From Emticicia sp. C21 (GTDB taxonomy: Bacteria > Bacteroidota > Bacteroidia > Cytophagales > Spirosomataceae): a DNA stretch of 64,000 nt. A program made the translations under genes and the position numbers. The notes beneath the pieces were generated by a model, which saw nothing but the letters and a program-made list of their open reading frames with translations, was not told the DNA's origin and ran no database searches. The stretch covers positions 62,282 to 126,281 of the forward strand of contig NZ_QVMT01000004.1 in NCBI RefSeq assembly GCF_003418935.1. Reading direction: 5' to 3'. Below, in pieces: positions 8,690 to 15,297 of the stretch. Numbering within the stretch: the first letter of the stretch is position 1; every line of letters begins with the position of its first letter.

Positions 8690-9466
8690 ATGAAAAAATT
8701 TCTATCATCAATAAGTACTGGTTTAATACTTTACTTTTGCTCAGTTAATATTGTACATGCGCAGTCAACCCTTATTACGCCCGGCAATAATCAGCCTAAT
8801 ATTACTGCTACTTCTACCAATAATGGTATTCTTGTGCCGCAAATCACACTGACCGGCAATTTAACTTCTGCTGATCCTGTTTCAAATCCAGGCGCAGGGC
8901 TTTTGATATACAATATAGGAGATAATCAGGACAAAGGTTTTTACTACTGGACAGGCTCTACCTGGCAGTTATTAGGCGGTGCTCAGCTTACTGCCACAGC
9001 ACCTATCAGTATTACCTCCAATACTATCAAACTTAACTCAGGCACGGCAGCCGGACAATTACTGACCTGGGATGGTTATAACTGGGTAAATACCTATCCT
9101 AAACCGGCCGACAACTTAGATAATCGGCAACCTTACCTGACTCTTAATTTTTCTATTGCGTTACAAGGTATTTATCCTTCGCAGAACGGTTATGAGCCTT
9201 TTCTTGGAGAAATAAGCATTTATGGTTTTAATTTTGCGCCTACTGGTTGGGCTCTTTGCAATGGTCAATTATTAGCAACTGCTCAAAACGATGCACTTTT
9301 TACATTACTTGGCACCACTTACGGCGGAAACGGTACATCAACTTTTGCTTTGCCTGATCTAAGAGGTAGAGTACCCGTACATAAAGGTCAGGGCTCAGGT
9401 TTAAGCAATTATACTATCGGGCAATCAGGCGGCACTGAAACTCTTACTATTGACAATAAATACTAA
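8690..9466 (+). CDS. Secreted protein with phage tail-collar domain (copy 1)
   Basis: A 258-residue protein with an N-terminal signal peptide ending near VHAQS. Residues about 30-110 are a Bacteroidota fibre-like module (GLLIYNIG, GFYYWTGSTW, GQLLTWDGYNW). Residues about 170-258 are a compact tail-collar domain (Pfam Collar, microcystin-dependent-protein type): GEISIYGFNFAPTGWALCNG, then LFTLLGTTYGGNGTSTFALP, then DLRGRVPVHKGQG. It stops soon after the GQSGGTE motif, so it lacks the longer tail seen in many collar proteins. It is not in a prophage: no other phage structural genes are near. It is followed after 9 bases by a close paralogue. Likely a surface or secreted protein; ligand unknown. 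Confidence 0.85.
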   Translation: MKKFLSSISTGLILYFCSVNIVHAQSTLITPGNNQPNITATSTNNGILVPQITLTGNLTSADPVSNPGAGLLIYNIGDNQDKGFYYWTGSTWQLLGGAQLTATAPISITSNTIKLNSGTAAGQLLTWDGYNWVNTYPKPADNLDNRQPYLTLNFSIALQGIYPSQNGYEPFLGEISIYGFNFAPTGWALCNGQLLATAQNDALFTLLGTTYGGNGTSTFALPDLRGRVPVHKGQGSGLSNYTIGQSGGTETLTIDNKY

Positions 9467-9475
9467 AACAAGACC

Positions 9476-10258
9476 ATGAAAAAAATCATTTCTCAACTTG
9501 GTTTTGGCTTGTTAATAGTTTTGTGTGCAACTTATATAGCTAAAGCACAGTCTACAACCATTACCCCGGGCGATTATACTCAGCCGAATATTACTGCCAC
9601 TTCTACCAATAATGGTGTTCTTATACCTCAGTTAACTTTAACGGCCAGTTTAGCTAGCGCAAGTCCTGTTACAAATCCTGCCGAAGGTCTTTTAATCTAT
9701 AATGTGGGTAATAATCAGGCAAAAGGTTTTTACTATTGGGCCGGAGACAACTGGGAATACATTGGAACTATAACAACCCCCACTGCCTCTGCACCTATTA
9801 GTATCGCTTCTAATAATATTAAACTTAACTCTGGTACTGAAGCCGGGCAATTACTGACCTGGGATGGGAATAACTGGATAAACACCAGCCCAAAGCCAGC
9901 CGTAAGTTTAGATAATCTTCAACCTTATCTGACTCTCAATTTTTGTATAGCCCGTCAGGGAGCATTTCCGCAAAGAAATGGTTTAGATAATTATATTGGA
10001 GAAATAAATATATTTTCGTTTGGGTTTACCCCTAAAAATTGGTCTCCCTGCGATGGACAGTTAATTTCTATCTCTCAGAATACTGCACTTTTTGCATTAT
10101 TAGGCACCTATTATGGAGGTGATGGTAAAGTGACTTTTGCATTGCCTGATTTGCGTGGCAGAGCTCCTATGCACATGGGTCAGGGTCAGGGTTTAAGTTC
10201 CTATACACTAGGACAATCAGGAGGAACAGAGTCAACTACGTTGGATAATAAATACTAA
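9476..10258 (+). CDS. Secreted protein with phage tail-collar domain (copy 2)
   Basis: Paralogue of the preceding gene with the same layout over 260 residues: signal peptide (cleavage near AKAQS), fibre-like module (GLLIYNVGNNQ, GQLLTWDGNNW) and a C-terminal collar domain (GEINIFSFGFTPKNWSPCDG, TFALPDLRGRAPMHMGQG). It ends with LDNKY, matching IDNKY of copy 1. The two are co-directional, 9 bases apart, and the subtilase start follows only 5 bases after this stop, so the three are almost certainly co-transcribed. The fold is confident; the biological role is not known. Confidence 0.85.
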   Translation: MKKIISQLGFGLLIVLCATYIAKAQSTTITPGDYTQPNITATSTNNGVLIPQLTLTASLASASPVTNPAEGLLIYNVGNNQAKGFYYWAGDNWEYIGTITTPTASAPISIASNNIKLNSGTEAGQLLTWDGNNWINTSPKPAVSLDNLQPYLTLNFCIARQGAFPQRNGLDNYIGEINIFSFGFTPKNWSPCDGQLISISQNTALFALLGTYYGGDGKVTFALPDLRGRAPMHMGQGQGLSSYTLGQSGGTESTTLDNKY

Positions 10259-10263
10259 AGACC

Positions 10264-11949
10264 TTGAAAAAATATTATATTCTTAAAGCCTGTTTTGTAT
10301 TGCAGGCTTTTTTTGGGGTATATTCATCGGCCTTTGCTCAGTCCGATAAAAATATCTGGGCTTGGGAACAGATAGGCATTCCGGCAGATTTCAAAACATT
10401 GCAAGCCAAAAAAGAGGTGGTTATTGCCATTGTAGATGACGCCTTTGATCTTAATAATTCATACCTGAAACCATACTTCTATAAAAACCCTAAAGAGGTA
10501 CCAGGTAATGGTATTGACGATGACAAGAATGGTAAAACAGATGATGTAATGGGTTGGGATTTTTCTGATAACGATGGAGACGTCAATCCACCGGCTCAGC
10601 ATGTACAGCGATTTTCGCACGGTACTAAAGTAGCAGGCATTCTTATACAAACCTTACAAAAGCTTTGTAACCAGACTGCTGTCTTTAAAATCATACCTAT
10701 TAAAACTTCCTCAGACGCCAGACAAAATAATTATATTATTGATGGATATACAGGTATAGATTATGCTTTAGACCTGAAAGCAGACATCATTATTACCTGT
10801 TGGAGTGGTGGCTTGTTTGACATTGAGAAAGAAAATATTCTTAAAAAAGCACAAAATCAGGGTACACTTATCATTGGCTCTGCAGGTAATTTTTATGCTG
10901 ATACACCTCTGATGCCAGCGGCTTTTCCGTGGGTAATTGCTGTAGGTGCTACTGACCGGGAAATGCGTAAATATAAGGTTTCTAATTATGGGAGCTTTGT
11001 AGATATTTCTGCTCCATCTGATTCTATTGCTACCACTTTTCCACTTCAATCGGGTTTCACCAATTATCTATCTGCTACCTCGGCTTCAACCCCGATCATT
11101 GGCGGTGTGGTTGCCGCTTTTATGGCTACCTATCCGGATTTAAAGACACAGGATTTTGACAGATTACTTAAAAATACTGCTCAACCCATAGACCAGTATA
11201 ATTCCTTATATCATGGCAAATTGGGCGCGGGTTTGGTAAATGTAACTAATCTTAAAAATTATATTGAACATCAGGAATTACCCAATCGCTTTACACAAAC
11301 AAAGGCCTATCTTCCGCTATGGCAAAAAGGAACTAAAGAAACGTCTTTTGCTGTAACCCCCGTAGGTCAGTACCCTGCTTACAAACTTTTATTGTCACAG
11401 CCCTTAATGGCCAAAAATACTATCGATGTTTCGCTTTTTCTGAATAAGCAAAAAAAAGACACAACGCTGACAGCTGCGCAATTATCTCAACCTTATACTT
11501 TCAGAGCCGATTCATTTCAGGTACATTTTGCTACTAAGGCTTTCAAGGACAAAAATACCTACCTCTATTATGAGGCTCAACCAATTGATTCGAGCGGCTT
11601 GTACTGTCGAGATAAAATTACAATAAAAGGCGAAGAGGGTTATATTGAGGATGGTAGCGGAGCAGAGAATTATGCCAACCGTTGCAATTGTAAATGGTTG
11701 ATTGAAGTACCTAAAGGGAAGAAAATCAAAATTAATTTTGAAAAATTTGATACCGAAGCCAAAACAGATCAGATATATTTCTTTGCAGAAGATGGTACGG
11801 AACAACCCATTTTAGCCATTTTCAGCGGCCCGAATATCCCTCCGATTATTACCAGTTGGTATAATAAAGTGCTGATATGGTTTGTGAGCAACGAATCTAC
11901 AAGTGCTAAAGGCTGGAAATTGCATTATCAGGCGATTGATGATAAATAG
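10264..11949 (+). CDS. Secreted subtilisin-like serine protease (S8) with C-terminal CUB-like domain
   Basis: A 561-residue exported protease. The start is TTG at 10264 and gives a normal signal peptide (MKKYYILKACFVLQAFF, cleavage near AFAQS). The S8 triad can be read: Asp58 in AIVDDAFD, His119 in SHGTKVAG, Ser273 in ATSASTP. The oxyanion Asn is N209 in GSAGN. A calcium-site-like segment GIDDDKNGKTDD is at 83-94. There is no clear I9 propeptide. Residues about 445-558 resemble a CUB domain, with Cys residues in YCRDK and RCNCKW. It follows two collar genes with a 5-base gap, weak RBS and a non-ATG start. A hairpin with a T run lies within codons 8-17, so its level is probably lower than that of the collar proteins. 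Confidence 0.88.
   Translation: MKKYYILKACFVLQAFFGVYSSAFAQSDKNIWAWEQIGIPADFKTLQAKKEVVIAIVDDAFDLNNSYLKPYFYKNPKEVPGNGIDDDKNGKTDDVMGWDFSDNDGDVNPPAQHVQRFSHGTKVAGILIQTLQKLCNQTAVFKIIPIKTSSDARQNNYIIDGYTGIDYALDLKADIIITCWSGGLFDIEKENILKKAQNQGTLIIGSAGNFYADTPLMPAAFPWVIAVGATDREMRKYKVSNYGSFVDISAPSDSIATTFPLQSGFTNYLSATSASTPIIGGVVAAFMATYPDLKTQDFDRLLKNTAQPIDQYNSLYHGKLGAGLVNVTNLKNYIEHQELPNRFTQTKAYLPLWQKGTKETSFAVTPVGQYPAYKLLLSQPLMAKNTIDVSLFLNKQKKDTTLTAAQLSQPYTFRADSFQVHFATKAFKDKNTYLYYEAQPIDSSGLYCRDKITIKGEEGYIEDGSGAENYANRCNCKWLIEVPKGKKIKINFEKFDTEAKTDQIYFFAEDGTEQPILAIFSGPNIPPIITSWYNKVLIWFVSNESTSAKGWKLHYQAIDDK
10285..10314 (+). terminator. Terminator-like hairpin inside the subtilase signal-peptide codons
   Basis: Stem AAAGCCTG (10285-10292) / CAGGCTTT (10303-10310) with a 10-base loop and a run of seven T, starting 22 bases after the TTG start codon. 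It has the form of a rho-independent terminator but lies inside a gene. Whether it acts is unknown. Confidence 0.45.
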
Positions 11950-12001
11950 TGTTTTCTACGTCTGAATCGCTCCTTTCTTCACAAAGCAAGTTTTTAATGC
12001 G

Positions 12002-12009
12002 TACCTTTG
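12002..12009 (+). promoter_or_regulatory. -7 box TACCTTTG almost touching the start codon
   Basis: Matches TAnnTTTG. The box ends only 4 bases before the ATG at 12014, so the mRNA would be leaderless or nearly so. Confidence 0.5.
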
Positions 12010-12013
12010 TGAC

Positions 12014-13915
12014 ATGAATTACTTCAGGAAACTATTGGATTTGCTCAGAATTGAGCGCGAAGAAGACCATAATCAATATATAAAACTCACCGAACAAAGC
12101 TCTGTTGCCGAACGAAGAGCTAATGGATTAAGCTGGTATCCGATTGCTATCAGGGGAATGGAAATGAGCAGGGGTGACTACCTGACTGTAGAAGTGGAGC
12201 GAACTACCCATCAGGATATTGCTCATCAATTAAGAACAGGAATGCCTGCTGTGCTTTTCAGTAATCATGATGCAAAGAACGACCGGGTTGAAGGTACTAT
12301 CTCCTTTCAGAACAATAATCGCCTGAAAATAACTCTACGAACTGATGAATTACCGGAATGGAGTCGGGATGGGAAATTAGGTATAGACGTTCTTTTCGAT
12401 GATAATAGTTATGACGAAATGCAGGATGCTTTGAAACAGGCATCTGCTATAGCCGAAAGGAATGAAGGGAAACTAGTAGATATATTAATCGGTGAAAAAG
12501 CACCAACTTTTCATACCGAAAAACCTCAGTTCTTCGCTAAGAACTTAAATGAATCACAGTCAGAGGCAGTTGAGAAAATATTACAAGCTAATGAATTAGC
12601 TATTGTGCATGGCCCCCCGGGTACTGGTAAAACCACTACATTAGTGCAAGCCATTAAGGCCTTGATTCATAAAGAACATAAGCAGGTATTAGTAGTTGCG
12701 CCAAGCAATACCGCCGTTGATTTATTGAGTGAGAAACTTCATTTAGAAGGATTAAATGTAGTAAGAGTGGGGAATCCGGCCAAGGTAACTGAGCGATTGA
12801 TGTCATTGACTTTGGATAGTAAGATGACTGAGCACCCCATGATGAAAGAGGCTAAAAGGCTCAAAAAACAGGCTCAGGAATACAAAAACATGGCGCATAA
12901 GTATAAGCGCAACTTTGGCAAATCTGAGCGCGACCAACGCAAATTACTCTTTGATGAAGCCCATAAGATTATGAAAGAGGTGGGTAACTCGGAGCAATAT
13001 ATCATTGATGATATAGTTGCCAAAGCGCAGGTAATAACTGCTACGTTGGTTGGTTCCAATAACTACACTATCAGAAATCTCAAATTCCAGACGGTGATTA
13101 TTGATGAAGCCGGACAAGCCTTAGAGCCTGCCTGTTGGATACCCATCCTGAAAGCAGAGAAAGTAGTATTGGCAGGTGACCATTGCCAACTACCTCCTAC
13201 CATCAAATCAAATGAAGTAGCCAAACAGGGGCTTGCTACTACCCTACTCGAAAAACTGGTAACACTCCACCCGGAAGCAGTGGTTCTGTTAGAAGAACAA
13301 TACCGGATGAATGAGCAGATTATGGGTTTCTCCTCTAAGGTATTTTATGAAAATCGTCTGAAAGCCAATAAGGCCGTAGCCAATCATTTATTGTTCGATG
13401 AAGATACACCAATTGCTTTTGTTGATACAGCCGGTTGTAGTTTTGATGAAAAATTGGATGGAACCAGTACAACCAATCCTGAAGAAGCCATATTCTTATT
13501 TAAGCACTTGAGTATATTGGCAGAACAATTGAAGAAGCACTATAAGCCTGAAAATTTTCCGACTATTGCTATTATTTCGCCGTACAAACAGCAAATTAAT
13601 CTGCTCCAGTCGCAATTAGTGCAATCACCTGATTTGCAGGATTATTTTATTAAGATTTCTGTAAATACAATAGATAGTTTCCAGGGACAAGAGCGGGATA
13701 TTGTCTACATCAGCATGACCAGAAGCAATAGTGAGGGAAATATCGGATTTCTTTCTGATATCCGACGTATGAATGTAGCCATGACCCGCGCCAAAAAGAA
13801 ACTGGTGATTATTGGTGATAGCGCAACTCTGGCCTCGTTTCCTTTTTATGCCGATTTCATCGCTTACGCCGAACAATTAAATACTTATCAGAGTGCATGG
13901 GAGTTTATGGAGTAG
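12014..13915 (+). CDS. Superfamily 1 helicase, Upf1/IGHMBP2-like
   Basis: A 633-residue SF1B-type ATP-dependent DNA/RNA helicase of the Upf1/SMUBP-2 group, common in Bacteroidota. Residues 1-170 form the accessory beta-barrel region. Helicase motifs are complete: Walker A GPPGTGKTT (200-208), motif II DEAGQA, motif III GDHCQLPPT, motif IV EEQYRMNEQI, motif V NTIDSFQGQERD and motif VI MNVAMTRAKK. The first ATG is the likely start, since the next Met is near residue 49 and would remove conserved sequence; this places the start 4 bases after a -7 box. Substrate (RNA, DNA or R-loops) cannot be told from sequence. Confidence 0.92.
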   Translation: MNYFRKLLDLLRIEREEDHNQYIKLTEQSSVAERRANGLSWYPIAIRGMEMSRGDYLTVEVERTTHQDIAHQLRTGMPAVLFSNHDAKNDRVEGTISFQNNNRLKITLRTDELPEWSRDGKLGIDVLFDDNSYDEMQDALKQASAIAERNEGKLVDILIGEKAPTFHTEKPQFFAKNLNESQSEAVEKILQANELAIVHGPPGTGKTTTLVQAIKALIHKEHKQVLVVAPSNTAVDLLSEKLHLEGLNVVRVGNPAKVTERLMSLTLDSKMTEHPMMKEAKRLKKQAQEYKNMAHKYKRNFGKSERDQRKLLFDEAHKIMKEVGNSEQYIIDDIVAKAQVITATLVGSNNYTIRNLKFQTVIIDEAGQALEPACWIPILKAEKVVLAGDHCQLPPTIKSNEVAKQGLATTLLEKLVTLHPEAVVLLEEQYRMNEQIMGFSSKVFYENRLKANKAVANHLLFDEDTPIAFVDTAGCSFDEKLDGTSTTNPEEAIFLFKHLSILAEQLKKHYKPENFPTIAIISPYKQQINLLQSQLVQSPDLQDYFIKISVNTIDSFQGQERDIVYISMTRSNSEGNIGFLSDIRRMNVAMTRAKKKLVIIGDSATLASFPFYADFIAYAEQLNTYQSAWEFME

Positions 13916-13916
13916 A

Positions 13917-14062
13917 TAATAATTGAGTGAATGAGTGAGTTAGTGATTGAGTGAGTACTTTAGTAATGTACTTAAAAGTATTAAACAGGCCATTTATTGA
14001 TTTATAAGCTAATTCCTATTCAGAATTAATCACTAAATCTCTCAAACACTCAATCACTAAAT
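13917..14062. repeat. Intergenic long palindrome, GAGTGA-type
   Basis: The 14-base arm TTAGTGATTGAGTG (13940-13953) recurs as its exact inverse at 14047-14060, with 93 bases between. The left side (13921-13955) is a degenerate direct repeat of GAGTGA/GATTGAGT units; the right side repeats AATCACTAAAT. It lies between convergent genes and encodes nothing. Confidence 0.7.
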
Positions 14063-14068
14063 TTTTCC

Positions 14069-15007
14069 CTATATCTCAACCACAAACTGCTCGGCGGGTT
14101 TTTCAGGTATAAATTTCGCTACAGCCTCTGTTATCTCCTGTTTCAGTACTTCAAGCAATTTGGTTTTGATAAAATGCCTATAGGTAACCAGACTGATTTC
14201 ACGAACGGGTACAGGCGCCATAAATTCCCGTATCTGACTTTTCCGTTTTTCGTCAAAAGTATTCATCGCTAGTTCAGGAATAACCGTAATGCCTTTATTG
14301 ATCTCAACTATTTTTAGCAGAGACTCTATACTTCCGGCTTCGTATTCCAGATTACCTAAATCGGTATTTTTATTTCGTAATTCGCATAAATTCATCATTT
14401 GGGAGCGCAAACAATGCCCTTCTTCCAATAACCATAGGCGATTCACATCAATATCTTCCGGCAGAATATACTGCTTGTTCAGTGTCTCTTCATTACCCGA
14501 TACAAAGGCCACTAATTTTTCATAAAACAAAGGATATTCTTTCATGCCCTCTGCCGCTATAGGTGTTGCCAGAATGCCCACATCAATCAAATCATTACTT
14601 AATTGCTCAATAATCTGATTGGTATTCAACTCACTGATACGGATTTTTACCTGTGGGTATTTTCTGAGTAAATCGTAAAGGAATAAAGGCAAAAGATAAG
14701 GTGCCAGTGTAGGTATAATGCCTATACGGAGTTGTCCCTGTACTTCGTTTTTGATAATCTTAGCCAATTCTTTCAAGTGTCCTGTTTCTCTTAAGATTAC
14801 TTGTGCCTGGGCTATAATTTTCCTACCAATGTCTGTGGGCACTACAGGTTGTTTACTTCTATCGAAAATGATTACTTCTAATTCTTCCTCCAGCTTCTTA
14901 ATCATCATGCTCAAGGTTGCTTGTGTAATAAAGCAGGCATCAGCGGCTTTCAGGAAGTGGCGGTGTTTATCTACCGCTACTATATATTCCAATTGTTGTA
15001 AATTCAA
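14069..15007 (-). CDS. oxyR: LysR-family peroxide sensor OxyR
   Basis: A 312-residue hydrogen-peroxide-responsive transcription factor. The N-terminal winged helix-turn-helix (HFLKAADACFITQATLS) is typical LysR. The regulatory domain holds the signature GHCLRSQMMNLC, with cysteines at positions 199 and 208, the same numbers as the E. coli OxyR disulfide pair. This makes OxyR much more likely than a general LysR protein. It is divergent from the FtsX permease. Its promoter has a -7 box at 15029-15036 and an ATAG...CTAT operator just before the start codon, indicating autoregulation. No katG, ahpC or dps is in the window. Confidence 0.93.
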   Translation of the reverse strand: MNLQQLEYIVAVDKHRHFLKAADACFITQATLSMMIKKLEEELEVIIFDRSKQPVVPTDIGRKIIAQAQVILRETGHLKELAKIIKNEVQGQLRIGIIPTLAPYLLPLFLYDLLRKYPQVKIRISELNTNQIIEQLSNDLIDVGILATPIAAEGMKEYPLFYEKLVAFVSGNEETLNKQYILPEDIDVNRLWLLEEGHCLRSQMMNLCELRNKNTDLGNLEYEAGSIESLLKIVEINKGITVIPELAMNTFDEKRKSQIREFMAPVPVREISLVTYRHFIKTKLLEVLKQEITEAVAKFIPEKPAEQFVVEI

Positions 15008-15012
15008 GATTT

Positions 15013-15037
15013 ATAGATTTTATCTATACAAAGATAG
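15013..15037 (-). promoter_or_regulatory. OxyR operator and -7 box of oxyR
   Basis: ATAGATTTTATCTAT at 15013-15027 fits the OxyR element ATAGntnnnanCTAT at every fixed base. A further ATAG is at 15034-15037 after a 6-base spacer (the E. coli spacing is 7). Read on the minus strand, TATCTTTG (15036-15029) is a TAnnTTTG -7 box, so bound OxyR would cover the transcription start. Autoregulation is inferred. Confidence 0.6.
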
Positions 15038-15154
15038 AACACTTAAATATCATTGAACAGTATACTCTATCAAATTTCTATTCGCAAACCACAAACTAAG
15101 CTACTATTTAGGTATTCGCTTAAGTGTATTACTTATAAAGACATCTTAAAACAC

Positions 15155-15194
15155 TTGTCCATATTTGAACAAAGAATGTCCGTTTATGGACATT
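15155..15194 (+). promoter_or_regulatory. Two tandem palindromes, probable sites for a sigma-54 activator
   Basis: Site 1 is TTGTCCATATTTGAACAA (15155-15172). Site 2 is the palindrome AATGTCC / GGACATT around GTTTAT (15175-15194). Both have TGTCC-N6-GRACA form. Their centres are 21 bp apart, about two helical turns, and lie about 87 and 108 bp before the start expected from the sigma-54 promoter. Confidence 0.6.
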
Positions 15195-15244
15195 TAAGAC
15201 CCTTACAATACACATAAACAACTAATAATCAATCATTTACTTTT

Positions 15245-15261
15245 TTGGCATAGGCTTTGCA
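15245..15261 (+). promoter_or_regulatory. Sigma-54 (RpoN) -24/-12 promoter
   Basis: TTGGCATAGGCTTTGCA matches YTGGCACGrNNNTTGCW at all but two positions, with GG (15247-15248) and GC (15259-15260) exactly ten bases apart. It lies 37 bases before the FtsX permease ATG. The expected start is near 15272. Confidence 0.75.
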
Positions 15262-15297
15262 AATATATAAACATAGACCTATTCTCAATACAAAATT

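Noticed and set aside
8690-10258. Prophage or tail-fibre locus suggested by collar domains
   Set aside because: Both proteins have signal peptides, no capsid, terminase, tail tube, lysis or integrase gene is near, and the neighbour is a secreted protease.
13917-13955. CRISPR-like or microsatellite array of GAGTGA
   Set aside because: Units are too short and degenerate for CRISPR; part of a palindrome instead.
15238-15262. Ordinary TAnnTTTG promoter for the permease
   Set aside because: TAGGCTTTG has three bases between TA and TTTG, whereas the sigma-54 pattern with GG-N10-GC fits exactly.
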